NCBI RefSeq assembly: GCF_025149945.1
Contig: NZ_JALXVH010000022.1
Location: 1 to 45,234 of the forward strand
Reading direction: 5' to 3'
Origin: Kocuria sp. p3-SID1428
Lineage (GTDB): Bacteria > Actinomycetota > Actinomycetes > Actinomycetales > Micrococcaceae
DNA: 45,234 nucleotides
Part shown: piece by piece, positions 8,595-16,623 of the stretch
How positions within the stretch are numbered: position 1 is the first letter of the stretch
How the letters are laid out: each line of letters opens with the position of its first letter
Translations under genes and position numbers: made by a program
Notes under the pieces: generated by a model
Told to the model about the DNA's origin: nothing
What the model saw: only the letters and a program-made list of their open reading frames with translations
Database searches by the model: none

Positions 8595-9425
8595 CGGGGA
8601 CCGTGCAACGCGCCGTGGCCGCCCCCGCCATCGGCAACGCGACCGAGTGGTTCGGCTACGGCGTCTACGCGGTCTCGGTCGGCTGCATCACCCACAAGTT
8701 CTTCCCCGGCGAGCACGGCACCGTCCTGGCCCCGATCCTGCTGATCGTCCTGCGCGCAGTGCAGTGCTTCTGCACCGGCGGCGAGTACGGAGGCGCTGCG
8801 ACCTTCCTGGCGGAGTACGCCCCGGCCCGCAAGCGCGGGTTTCCTGGGCAGCTTCCTGGAGTTCGGCACCATGGGCGGCTTCGCGCTGGGCTGCCTGATC
8901 GTGCTGCTCGGCGAGACCTTCCTGGGCCACGACGGGATGATGGCAGAGACTCCGGTGTTCGAGGAAGCCGAGGAGCTCCACGCTGCTCAGCTACATGCCC
9001 ACCTACCTCGAGGGCACCGGCGGCATGGAGTACCAGACGGTGCTCACGATCTCCTTCGTCAGGCAGTTCGCCATGATGCTGCTGATCCCGTTCGCCGGAT
9101 CGCTCTCCGACCGCACCGGCCGCAAGCCCGTGTGGCGGATCTCCCTGATCGTGATGTCCGTGCCCATGTACATGCTGATGTCGCAGGGCGTGTGGGGGAC
9201 TCTGATCGGCATCGGCGTCCTGGGCGTGCTCTATGTCCTGCCGCTGGCCACGATCTCGGCGACCTTCCCGGCCATGTTCCCCACCAAGGTGCGCTTCGCC
9301 GGCTTCGCGATCACCTGCAACGTCTCCACGTCGCTGTTCGGCGGCACGGCCCCGTCCGTCAACGAGGCGCTGATCGAGGCCACCGGCAGTCCGCTGGTGC
9401 CCGCCTCCGTCATGCTCCTGAGTGC
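8595..9425 (+). pseudogene. Decayed MHS-family (ProP/ShiA-like) major facilitator transporter
   Basis: Remains of a metabolite:H+ symporter broken over three reading frames. Frame A (about 8597-8840) has IGNATEWFGYGVYA then RAVQCFCTGGEYGGAATFLA and joins directly across a missing block of about 60 residues. Frame B (about 8840-8990) has GFLGSFLEFGTMGGFALG and then ETPVFEEAEE, with the intervening helices missing. Frame C (about 8990-9420) has SYMPTYLEGTGG, GSLSDRTGRKPVW and FPTKVRFAGFAITCNVS. No start codon is convincing and the C terminus is missing. About 270 of an expected 430-450 residues remain. MHS proteins import compatible solutes, dicarboxylates or shikimate, so this was probably the uptake system of the surrounding cluster (inference). 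Confidence 0.85.
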
Positions 9426-9479
9426 TCAGCGGCTGGGCGCTGCGCAGGGATCCTCGGGAGGCCCGCTCCATTCATGCGC

Positions 9480-10766
9480 TCAGCCGTCCAGCTCCGCGCG
9501 GGCGATGTCGAGTGCGCGGGCCAGCCGCTGCAGACCCTCCTCGGTGCGCTCGGGCGTCGAGGAGGCGAAGCACAACCGGAAGGCGTCCTGGAACCGGCCC
9601 GACGGGGACAGCGCAGGTCCCGGGATGAAGGCCACGCCCTCGGCCAGCGCGATCTCGAAGAGCCGGCTCGTGGAGATCCGCGCATCCTCGCCCTGCAGCG
9701 TGACCCACAGGAAGAAGCCGCCCTGCGGGTCGGTGGTGACCACGCGATCGCCCAGGTGGCGGGCGATCGAGGCGTCCATGGCCTCCTTGCGGCGCCGGTA
9801 CTCGGTGCGCAGCCCCTCGAGGTGCTCCAGGTAGCCGCCCTGGCGGATGAAGCGGTCCACCACGTGCTGGTTCGGCACGTTGGTGCACGTGTCCATGGCC
9901 TGCTTGGCGGCGATCACGAGATCCCGCAGGCGAGGATCGGCGTCGATCCACCCCACACGCAGCCCCGGCGCCAGGACCTTGGAGAAGGTGCGCACGGAGA
10001 AGACCAGGGGGTCCTCCGGGCTCAGTTCGGCGAAGCTCGGCACCTCTTGGCCGGCGAAGCGCAGCTCGCCGTAGGGGTCGTCGTCCAGGATGACGCTGCC
10101 CCACTCGTGCGCCAGCTCGAGCAGGCGCTTGCGGCGCTCGAGGCTCAGCGTGGTCCCGGAGGGGTTCTGGAAGTTCGGGATCGTGTAGATCAGCCGCGGG
10201 GTGCGTCCCAGCTCGCTGACCTGGGTCTCGAGGGCCTCGACGTTCATGCCGTCGTCGTCCATGGGGATCTCGAGGATCTCGGCCCCGTAGCTCAGCGCGG
10301 TGCCGGAGCCGTTGGTGTAGGTGGGGCTCTCGACGACCACCAGGTCCCCGGGGTCCACGAACAGCTTGGAGGCGATGTCCAGGCCCTGCATGCCGCCGGA
10401 GGTCACCACGATCCGCTCCGGGCGGGTGGGGTGCCCGGTCTGTGCGCTCAGGGAGACGATGGTCTCGAGCAGGCCGGGCTCGCCCTCAGTGGCGCCGTAG
10501 GTGAACGAGCTGTCGTCCAGGACCTCGCCGGCCAGCTCACGGAACCGCTCGGTGGGGATGACCTCCGCGGCCGGGGCTCCCATGGCGAAGCGGACGATGT
10601 CGTGGGTCTGCGCGGCCAGCAGTGAGGTCGAGGAGTCGATCACGGAGCCCACGAGGCCGTCGGCGCGGGAGGCCAGCGGAAGGCGGCCCTCGTGCGGATC
10701 GCCGGCGATGCCCTCGGTCGGGCGGGGAGTCAGTCCGGGCACGGTGCTCAGGTGCGGGGTCGTCAT
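9480..10766 (-). CDS. Class I/II PLP-dependent aminotransferase (LysN/2-aminoadipate type)
   Basis: 428 residues. Fold-type I aminotransferase resembling the stand-alone aminotransferases related to MocR C-terminal domains. Landmarks are TYGATEGEPGL, VTSGGMQGLDI, the Asn motif YTIPNFQNPSGTTLS, the Asp motif ILDDDPYGELRF, and the PLP lysine in RTFSKVLAPGLRVGW at residue 262. The C-terminal FRLCFASSTPE supplies the carboxylate-binding Arg. Start ATG 10766 lies 7 bp after the M24 gene's stop, so the two are co-transcribed on the minus strand from the promoter carrying operator site 3. Members act on 2-aminoadipate, aromatic or branched amino acids; substrate here unknown. Confidence 0.88.
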   Translation of the reverse strand: MTTPHLSTVPGLTPRPTEGIAGDPHEGRLPLASRADGLVGSVIDSSTSLLAAQTHDIVRFAMGAPAAEVIPTERFRELAGEVLDDSSFTYGATEGEPGLLETIVSLSAQTGHPTRPERIVVTSGGMQGLDIASKLFVDPGDLVVVESPTYTNGSGTALSYGAEILEIPMDDDGMNVEALETQVSELGRTPRLIYTIPNFQNPSGTTLSLERRKRLLELAHEWGSVILDDDPYGELRFAGQEVPSFAELSPEDPLVFSVRTFSKVLAPGLRVGWIDADPRLRDLVIAAKQAMDTCTNVPNQHVVDRFIRQGGYLEHLEGLRTEYRRRKEAMDASIARHLGDRVVTTDPQGGFFLWVTLQGEDARISTSRLFEIALAEGVAFIPGPALSPSGRFQDAFRLCFASSTPERTEEGLQRLARALDIARAELDG

Positions 10767-10773
10767 GGTCTGC

Positions 10774-12033
10774 TCACTTCCTGATGAGAGAACGCGGGAA
10801 CGCGGTGAAGGTCTCGGCTCCGGAGCGGGTGATCCGCACCGATTCGGAGACCTCGTAGCCGAAGCCGGTCATCCACATGCCGCAGATGACATGGAAGGTC
10901 ATGTTCTTCGCCAGGACGGTCTCGTCCTCGGTCCGGATGCTGATGGTGCGCTCGCCCCAGTCCGGCGGGTAGCCGATGCCCACGGAGTAGCCCAGGCGGC
11001 TGTCCTTCTCCAGGCCGTGGCGGGCCAGCGACCAGTTCCACGCGCGGGCAAGCTCGCGCACGGGAACGCCCTCGGCGGCGGTGTCGAGCACGACCTGCAG
11101 GCCCTCGGCCACGGCGTCCTCCAGGCGCAGGAGGTCGTCGCTCGGCTCGCCGAGCATCACGGTGCGGGCCAGGGGCACGTGGTACCTGCGGTGGGCGCCG
11201 GCGAGCTCGACGACGACGGCATCGCCCTCGGTGAGCACCCGATCTGACCAGGTGAGGTGCGGGGTGTCCGCGGAGGTGCCGGTGGGCAGCATGGGGACGA
11301 TCGCGGGGGAGTCGCCCCAGGCCTCGCCGTCGCCCTCGGCCTGCGCGCGGGCGATCTGGGCGGCCACCATGTTCTGCGGCACTCCCACGTCGATCGTGTC
11401 GATGGCCGCCTGCATGGCTGCCGTGGTGACCCGTGCCGCGGTGCGCATGTACTGGATCTCGGGTTCCGACTTCACGGCGCGGACCCAGTTCACGAGCTCG
11501 AAGCAGTCCACGAGCTTCCACTCCGGCAGAGCGTTGACCAGGCTGCGGAAGCCCTTGGGGGAGAAGAAGTGGGCGTCCATCTCCAGGCCCACGGCCCCGC
11601 GGGTGGCGCGGGCGATCAGGCCCCGGCGGCGCAGGCTGAAGGCGATCCAGTCGAACGGATGCAGGTGCGGACGGTGCACGTATTGCTCCGGGTAGCCCAC
11701 GATCTGCTCCGGGGGCAGCCAGGCGGTGCGGAAGGCACCGTTGGCGTCCATCTCCCGCAGGTGCAGCAGCATCTCGCCCTCATCGGGCACGAAGAGCAGC
11801 TGCGGGGTGTAGAACGACCAGGCGTCGTAGCTGGTCAGGTAGAAGATGTTCGCCGGATCCGTGACGAGCAGGGCGCTGAGGCCCTGGTAGTCCATCTGCT
11901 CGCGCACGGCCTTCAGGCGGCGGTCGTACTCGGCGCGCGTGAAGAGCGGCGGGCGGACGTCGTCATCGGGCGTCCGCTCCGGCTCGGGGGCGGCGTAGTC
12001 GCGGTTTCCCGTGGGGAACTGAGTGCTGCTCAC
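10774..12033 (-). CDS. doeA: M24-family ectoine hydrolase-like protein (DoeA/EutD type)
   Basis: 419 residues with a creatinase-like N-terminal domain and a pita-bread M24 C-terminal domain. It carries stretches I associate with ectoine hydrolases DoeA/EutD: YLTSYDAWSFYTPQ, REMDANGAF, VGYPEQYVH, LVNWVRAVKSEPEI, MLPTGTSADTPHLTW and GYSVGIGYPPDWGERTISIR. The canonical M24 metal ligands are absent: where aminopeptidases have Asp-Gly and His-Ser-Asp, this has VVELAGAHRRYHVPLARTV. That fits the metal-independent creatinase/ectoine hydrolase subgroup. EutD/DoeA open the ectoine ring to N-acetyl-diaminobutyrate. The class III aminotransferase and aldehyde dehydrogenase of this cluster could do the later steps, but no DoeB/EutE deacetylase is visible. 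The true substrate may therefore be another amidine or amide. Confidence 0.75.
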   Translation of the reverse strand: MSSTQFPTGNRDYAAPEPERTPDDDVRPPLFTRAEYDRRLKAVREQMDYQGLSALLVTDPANIFYLTSYDAWSFYTPQLLFVPDEGEMLLHLREMDANGAFRTAWLPPEQIVGYPEQYVHRPHLHPFDWIAFSLRRRGLIARATRGAVGLEMDAHFFSPKGFRSLVNALPEWKLVDCFELVNWVRAVKSEPEIQYMRTAARVTTAAMQAAIDTIDVGVPQNMVAAQIARAQAEGDGEAWGDSPAIVPMLPTGTSADTPHLTWSDRVLTEGDAVVVELAGAHRRYHVPLARTVMLGEPSDDLLRLEDAVAEGLQVVLDTAAEGVPVRELARAWNWSLARHGLEKDSRLGYSVGIGYPPDWGERTISIRTEDETVLAKNMTFHVICGMWMTGFGYEVSESVRITRSGAETFTAFPRSLIRK

Positions 12034-12059
12034 GATCCCGACCCTAGAACACCGCGTTT

Positions 12060-12073
12060 GATTGTCAACAATC
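12060..12073. promoter_or_regulatory. GntR-type operator, site 3
   Basis: Palindrome GATTGTCAACAATC, the exact reverse complement of the 14-bp core of site 1 at 1986-1999. It lies 26 bp upstream of the DoeA-like start and probably puts the minus-strand doeA-like/aminotransferase operon under the GntR protein of 7869-8531. Confidence 0.75.
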
Positions 12074-12080
12074 CGATCAT

Positions 12081-12158
12081 CCCCCTCCCGCCGAGTGGAT
12101 ACCCAATTGCGTTATCGGGGCGAACAGCGCAACTGGCTATCCACTCGGCGGGGTGGGG
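12081..12158. repeat. Palindromic element, copy 2 (imperfect)
   Basis: Left arm about 12081-12112 and right arm about 12128-12158, diverged from copy 1 (884-963) by a few substitutions: CCCAATTGC against CCCAGTTGC, and GGCTATCC against GGGTATCC. The 12-15 nt spacers differ, but both keep GAACAGCGCAACTGG at the start of the right arm. The right arm supplies the stop codon (12137-12139) and the last six or seven codons of the MocR gene. Confidence 0.8.
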
Positions 12159-13732
12159 TGGGTGGGGGTGGCCTCGCAGGCGGCGACGAGCTGCGGGAGG
12201 ACGCGGGAGAGCACGGCGTCGTCGGTGCGGGCGAAGCCCACCACGATGCCGCCGTCGCTGGCATCGGAGGCGGCCCCCCAGTAGGCGGAGCGGTGGCCCA
12301 CCAGCAGCCCGGCATCGCGGCAGCGGCGCACGACGGCGGCCTCGTCGTCGTCCGTCGTGATCACGACGTCCACGCCGCCGTGCATGGGCGCCAGCCGGGC
12401 CCGCTGCGTGCCGGCGAAGGCATCCCGGATCCGGTCTCGACGCCGGGCGTAGACCGAGCGCATCCGACGCGTGTGGCGGCGCAGATAGCCCGAGTCGAGC
12501 AGATGGGCGATCGCGGACTGGGTCACCGCGGAGACCGGGACGCCGAGCTGGCGGCGCCGCTCCAGCACCTGACCCAGCAGCGAGTCGGGCAGCACGAGAT
12601 AACCGGTGGCCAGAGCCGGGCTCAGCAGGGCGGAGAACGTGCCGAGCAGAGCCACGGACCCGCCCGTGGGATCGAGCGCGGACAGGGTGGGCAGCGGGGC
12701 GCCGACATAGCGCAGCTCGGAGTCGAAGTCGTCCTCGACGATCAGCACGTCATGGCGCTGCGCCCACTCGAGCAGATCCAGCCGGCGCTGCAGGCTCAGC
12801 GAGCCGCCCAACGGGTATTGGTGACTAGGGGTCACGATCAGGGCGTCCGGAGCCTCTTCTCCTGCGGGGAGGAGGTCCACGCGCAGGCCGTCGTCGTCGA
12901 CCGGGCAGGCGACGCGCTCGTGCCCCAGCGCCTCCACAGCTGCGCGCAGGGTCGGGTAGCCGGGCGACTCGACCCCCACGCGCAGCCGTGCGCGTCCGAC
13001 CCGGGCGGACAGCACGCCCAGCAGCAGGCTCAGACCCTCACGGGCCCCGGCGGTGATCACGAGCCGGTCGGGGTCCGCCGGGAGGGCGCGCATCAGGCGC
13101 AGGTGCTCGGCCGAAGCCCGGCGCAGGACGTCCTGTCCTGCCGGATCAGGTCGTACGGGCAGGGGGTGGCCGGCGGCATGGCGCCAGGCCGCTCGCCACG
13201 CGGGCCCCTCGACGCGGCTGGTGTCCGGCTGGCCGGGGCGAAGATCGAGCAGGTCCTCCTCACCGGCGAGCGGCCGATTCCGCACCGCTTCCGCATCGAG
13301 CGGCCGATCCCCCACCGTCTCGGCGTCGAATCGGTGAGCATTCGGCCAGTCGCGGGAGGGGAGGTGACGAATCGGCCGGTCGATGTGTGCGGGGTGGGGA
13401 ATCGGCCGCTCGCGGGGCGCAGGGGCTGTGGAGGCGCGGCGGGTCGACGACGGCGGATGGATCCTCTCGAGCCCCGGATGCACCGTGGTGGGCCGTCCCT
13501 GCTCGGCCCGCAGATATCCCTCGCCGATCAGCTGCTCGTAGGCGGCCACGACCGTCCCGCGCGAGACCCCGAGCCGGGAGGCGAGCAGGCGCGTCGAGGG
13601 CAGTGCGTCGCCGGCTGTCAGGGTGCGGGAGGCGACTTGGGCGCGGATGCCGTCGGCCAGCTGGACGGGCAGCGGCAGAGCACCGGAGCGATCGAGCACC
13701 ACGGCCAGCGCCACGGAGGAACGTGCGGTCAT
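12137..13732 (-). CDS. pdxR: MocR/PdxR-type regulator (GntR helix-turn-helix plus aminotransferase-like domain)
   Basis: 531 residues, longer than the usual 450-490. Residues 15-75 form the GntR winged helix ([20 protein letters not shown]). Residues 90-160 are an Arg/Pro/His-rich linker encoded by degenerate 30-bp repeats. The rest is an aminotransferase-like domain ([28 protein letters not shown]). The position of the PLP Schiff-base lysine reads [15 protein letters not shown]: Lys is Ala at residue 367, and the Arg of the usual LAPGLR motif is also lost. Start MTARSSVAL at 13732 is chosen for family agreement. Divergent from pdxST, so by established precedent it should activate PLP synthesis. 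EnuR, the ectoine regulator, is also a MocR protein, but the pdxS neighbour makes PdxR more likely. Confidence 0.88.
   Translation of the reverse strand: MTARSSVALAVVLDRSGALPLPVQLADGIRAQVASRTLTAGDALPSTRLLASRLGVSRGTVVAAYEQLIGEGYLRAEQGRPTTVHPGLERIHPPSSTRRASTAPAPRERPIPHPAHIDRPIRHLPSRDWPNAHRFDAETVGDRPLDAEAVRNRPLAGEEDLLDLRPGQPDTSRVEGPAWRAAWRHAAGHPLPVRPDPAGQDVLRRASAEHLRLMRALPADPDRLVITAGAREGLSLLLGVLSARVGRARLRVGVESPGYPTLRAAVEALGHERVACPVDDDGLRVDLLPAGEEAPDALIVTPSHQYPLGGSLSLQRRLDLLEWAQRHDVLIVEDDFDSELRYVGAPLPTLSALDPTGGSVALLGTFSALLSPALATGYLVLPDSLLGQVLERRRQLGVPVSAVTQSAIAHLLDSGYLRRHTRRMRSVYARRRDRIRDAFAGTQRARLAPMHGGVDVVITTDDDEAAVVRRCRDAGLLVGHRSAYWGAASDASDGGIVVGFARTDDAVLSRVLPQLVAACEATPTHPTPPSG
13267..13421. 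repeat. Degenerate ~30-bp tandem repeats in the MocR linker
   Basis: Units begin with CGA(G/A)(C/T)CGGCCG: 13267-13296, 13297-13326, a variant of about 41 bp at 13327-13367, 13368-13397, and a partial unit from 13398. In the protein they appear as roughly ten-residue repeats of the type (D/E)RPI or DRPL followed by a His- or acid-containing tail. They account for the extra length between the DNA-binding and aminotransferase-like domains. Confidence 0.65.
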
Positions 13733-13748
13733 GACCTCAGTCTGCCGC

Positions 13749-13795
13749 ACTGGTCCTTTCGAAGCGGCAGGAAGTGGATCTTGTGGTGGACCAGT
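13749..13795. promoter_or_regulatory. pdxR-pdxS divergent operator region
   Basis: ACTGGTCC at 13749-13756 and GGACCAGT at 13788-13795 form a perfect 8-bp inverted repeat. Between them GAAGTGGATCTT (13771-13782) resembles, from memory, the AAAGTGG-type motif reported for Corynebacterium glutamicum PdxR. The position between divergent pdxR and pdxS fits MocR sites, which are typically pairs on that kind of spacer. Confidence 0.55.
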
Positions 13796-13817
13796 AAGCC
13801 GGGACACCATGCTCGGC

Positions 13818-14726
13818 ATGACTGAGAACACCACTGCCTCCACCGGATCGCCCCTCGTCAAGCGAGGCCTGGCCGAGATGCTCAAGGGCGGCGTCATCAT
13901 GGACGTCGTCACCCCGGAGCAGGCCCGCATCGCCGAGGACGCCGGTGCCGTGGCCGTCATGGCGCTCGAGCGTGTGCCGGCCGACATCCGCGCCCAGGGC
14001 GGCGTGGCCCGCATGTCCGACCCGGATCTGATCGACGGCATCATCGAGACCGTCTCGATCCCGGTCATGGCCAAGGCCCGCATCGGCCACTTCGTAGAGG
14101 CCCAGGTCCTGCAGTCGCTCGGTGTGGACTACATCGACGAGTCCGAGGTCCTCAGCCCCGCCGACTACGCCCACCACATCGACAAGCACGGCTTCACCGT
14201 CCCGTTCGTGTGCGGTGCGACCAACCTGGGCGAGGCGCTGCGCCGCCTGGCCGAGGGCGCGGCCATGATCCGCTCCAAGGGCGAGGCCGGCACGGGCGAC
14301 GTCTCCGAGGCCACCAAGCACATCCGCACCATCCGCAAGCAGATCGCAGACCTCCAGGCGACCTTCCGCTCCAACCCCGACGAGCTGTTCGTGGCCGCCA
14401 AGGAGCTGCAGGCCCCGTACGACATCGTCCGCGAGGTCGCCGAGACCGGGAAGCTGCCGGTCGTGCTGTTCACCGCCGGCGGCGTGGCCACCCCTGCCGA
14501 TGCTGCGATGATGATGCAGCTCGGCGCCGACGGCGTGTTCGTGGGTTCCGGCATCTTCAAGTCCGGCAACCCGGCCGAGCGCGCGGCGGCGATCGTCAAG
14601 GCCACGGCCCAGTACGACGACCCCGCCGCGATCGCCGAGGCCTCCCGCGGCCTGGGCGAGGCCATGGTGGGGCTCAACGTCGGCGATCTGCCCGCTCCGC
14701 ACCGCCTGGCCGAGCGCGGCTGGTGA
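13818..14726 (+). CDS. pdxS: Pyridoxal 5'-phosphate synthase lyase subunit PdxS
   Basis: 302 residues, cytosolic. It condenses ribose 5-phosphate, glyceraldehyde 3-phosphate and PdxT-derived ammonia to PLP and forms the 12-mer core of the PdxST complex. The sequence is highly conserved: [59 protein letters not shown] and [16 protein letters not shown] with the catalytic lysines, then [19 protein letters not shown]. The second ATG (13818, MTENTTAST) is preferred to 13809 on family length. Its stop overlaps the GTG of pdxT, so the two are translationally coupled. The nearby aminotransferases all need PLP. Confidence 0.97.
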   Translation: MTENTTASTGSPLVKRGLAEMLKGGVIMDVVTPEQARIAEDAGAVAVMALERVPADIRAQGGVARMSDPDLIDGIIETVSIPVMAKARIGHFVEAQVLQSLGVDYIDESEVLSPADYAHHIDKHGFTVPFVCGATNLGEALRRLAEGAAMIRSKGEAGTGDVSEATKHIRTIRKQIADLQATFRSNPDELFVAAKELQAPYDIVREVAETGKLPVVLFTAGGVATPADAAMMMQLGADGVFVGSGIFKSGNPAERAAAIVKATAQYDDPAAIAEASRGLGEAMVGLNVGDLPAPHRLAERGW

Positions 14727-15469
14727 GCCCGGAGGCTCCCGAGGCCGCGGCGCCGAGACGTAGGGGAGGCCCCGGGGACAACGCGCGGGGCGACAGCGCC
14801 CGGGCCGACATCGCCTGGGGCCGCAGCGGCGGCGACGACGCCCGCACCGCGCGCATCGGCGTCCTGGCCCTGCAGGGCGGGGTCGCCGAGCACATGCGCA
14901 TGCTCGAGAGTCTGGGCGCTGACGCGGTCACGGTCCGCTCACCGGCGGCCCTGGAGCAGCCTCTCAACGGGATCGTGCTGCCCGGCGGGGAGTCCTCGAC
15001 CATGGACCGTCTGCTGCGCCGCTTCGGCATGAGGGACCGCCTGGCGCAGCTGCTCCAGGGCGGCCTCCCCGTCCTGGGCACCTGCGCCGGGCTGATCCTG
15101 CTGGCGGAGGAGATCGTGGATCCGGCGCCGGGGCAGACGAGTCTGGCCTCGCTGGGGATCCGGGTGCGCCGCAATGCGTTCGGGCGCCAGGTCGACTCGA
15201 CCGCCGAGACCCTGCAGACCTCGCTCGGCCCGGTGGCGGGGGCCTTTATCCGGGCCCCCGAGGTGCTCGAGGTCGGCGAGGGCATCCAGGTCCTCGCCCG
15301 CCGCGGCACCGCTCCCGACGGCGACGGCCCGATCGTGGCGGTCGGCACGGACACGGCGCTGGGGCTGTCCTTCCACCCCGAGCTCACCGGCGATGACACG
15401 TTCCACCGCGAGCTGCTGCGCCGTATCGGGGACCTCAGGCGGCCGGCAGGTCCGGGAACTCGGCGATGA
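14723..15469 (+). CDS. pdxT: Pyridoxal 5'-phosphate synthase glutaminase subunit PdxT
   Basis: 248 residues. Glutamine amidotransferase that feeds ammonia to PdxS. The core starts at [13 protein letters not shown] near residue 48 and has [13 protein letters not shown], the catalytic Cys in [13 protein letters not shown], and the His-Glu pair in [11 protein letters not shown]. PdxT is normally about 190-200 residues. Here about 46 extra Ala/Arg/Gly-rich residues precede the core, because the only usable start in frame is GTG 14723, which overlaps the pdxS stop. The C-terminal codons overlap the convergent ald gene by 35 bp. Function is confident; the N-terminal extension is unexplained and could be removed or could be a tether to PdxS. 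Confidence 0.93.
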   Translation: MSPEAPEAAAPRRRGGPGDNARGDSARADIAWGRSGGDDARTARIGVLALQGGVAEHMRMLESLGADAVTVRSPAALEQPLNGIVLPGGESSTMDRLLRRFGMRDRLAQLLQGGLPVLGTCAGLILLAEEIVDPAPGQTSLASLGIRVRRNAFGRQVDSTAETLQTSLGPVAGAFIRAPEVLEVGEGIQVLARRGTAPDGDGPIVAVGTDTALGLSFHPELTGDDTFHRELLRRIGDLRRPAGPGTRR

Positions 15470-16526
15470 CGTCCGCGTTGCGCAGCTTGCCGTGGGAGGT
15501 GGACAGACTGCGCTCGAGTTCGCGGGAATCGGAGCAGGCCTTCTTCCACCCGCTGTCCGCCACCTGCAGGACGTAGGGCAGGGTCGCGTTGGTCAGCGCC
15601 GCGGTGGAGGTGGCCGGCACGGCCCCGGGCATGTTGGCCACGCAGTAGAAGACCGCGGGCCCGACCTGGAAGGTGGGGTCGTCGTGGGTGGTGGCGTGCG
15701 TGTCCTCGAAGCAGCCGCCCTGGTCCACGGCGATGTCCACGAGCACGGCGCCCTTCTTCATCTTCAGGACCATCTCGTGGGTGACGACGTTCGGGGCCTT
15801 GCGGCCCGGGATCAGCACCGCGCCGACCACCAGATCGGCCTCGAGCACGCAGTTCTCGACCTCGTAGGGGGTCGAGACGACCGTGCGCACGCGGTTGCCG
15901 TAGAGGTCGTCCATGGCGCGCAGAGCCTCGATCGAGGTGTCCAGCACCGTGACGTCGGCGCCCATGCCGACCAGCTGGTGCACCGCATTGCGGCCGGCTT
16001 GGCCCGCCCCGATGACGGTGGCCTGCGCCGGGCGCACACCGGGGACCCCGGCCAGCAGCAGGCCGCGGCCGCCGTGGGAGGCCAGCAGCGCGTTCGCGCC
16101 GACGGTGGCGGCCATGCGGCCGGCGACCTCTGACATGGGCGCGAGCAGCGGCAGCGCGCCGCGGTCGCTCTGCACGGACTCGTAGGCCAGCGACGTGGTG
16201 CCGGAGTCCAGCAGCGCCTGGGTCAGCTCGCGGCTGGCGGCCAGATGCAGGTACGTGAACAGCGTGAGGTCATCGCGCAGGAAGCCGTACTCGGAGGGGA
16301 TCGGCTCCTTGACCTTCAGCACGAGCTCCGCCGCCCAGGTCTCCTCGACGGGCACGAGGACGGCGCCGGCGTCGGTGTAGTCCTGGTCCGGGATGCTGGA
16401 GCCGATCCCGGCGCCCTCCTGGACGCGGACCTCGTGGCCGTGGCCCACCAGCTGATGGACGCCGGCCGGGGTGAGGGCCACACGGCCCTCCTGCGGCTTG
16501 GTCTCCGTGGGGACTCCGATGATCAT
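15435..16526 (-). CDS. ald: Alanine dehydrogenase
   Basis: 363 residues. NAD-dependent reversible deamination of L-alanine to pyruvate and ammonium; forms hexamers in the cytosol. Seen: the N-terminal MIIGVPTETKPQEGRVALTPAG, Lys in LKVKEPIPSEY, His in FTYLHLAASREL, the NAD fold VIGAGQAGRNAVHQLVG, and VDIAVDQGGCFEDTHATTHD. It is slightly shorter than the usual 371 residues but complete. It ends 35 bp inside the convergent pdxT gene. Hairpins at 16548-16573 separate it from the upstream SRPBCC gene, so it probably has its own promoter. Together with the lactate genes it gives the cell two routes to pyruvate. Confidence 0.96.
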   Translation of the reverse strand: MIIGVPTETKPQEGRVALTPAGVHQLVGHGHEVRVQEGAGIGSSIPDQDYTDAGAVLVPVEETWAAELVLKVKEPIPSEYGFLRDDLTLFTYLHLAASRELTQALLDSGTTSLAYESVQSDRGALPLLAPMSEVAGRMAATVGANALLASHGGRGLLLAGVPGVRPAQATVIGAGQAGRNAVHQLVGMGADVTVLDTSIEALRAMDDLYGNRVRTVVSTPYEVENCVLEADLVVGAVLIPGRKAPNVVTHEMVLKMKKGAVLVDIAVDQGGCFEDTHATTHDDPTFQVGPAVFYCVANMPGAVPATSTAALTNATLPYVLQVADSGWKKACSDSRELERSLSTSHGKLRNADVIAEFPDLPAA

Positions 16527-16547
16527 GTGCGCTCCTTGAGGTCAGGA

Positions 16548-16573
16548 CGCCGTCGACCTCGTCGTCGACGGCG
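16548..16573. terminator. Hairpin between SRPBCC gene and ald
   Basis: CGCCGTCGAC (16548-16557) and GTCGACGGCG (16564-16573) form a perfect 10-bp stem with a 6-nt loop, without a T-run. It is placed to end the minus-strand SRPBCC transcript before ald. Confidence 0.55.
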
Positions 16574-16623
16574 CGTTCGGGGACGCCGGTCCGCGCCCCC
16601 GGGGCGCGCCGGGCCGGCTGGAC

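Noticed and set aside
8871..10625. 584-residue plus-strand open frame
   Set aside because: After the first transporter-like residues it is antisense to the class I aminotransferase and has shadow-type composition.
12137..13732. EnuR-type regulator of ectoine genes
   Set aside because: EnuR is a MocR protein and the DoeA-like gene is adjacent, but divergence from pdxST and the operator-like inverted repeat favour PdxR; the cluster has its own GntR sites.
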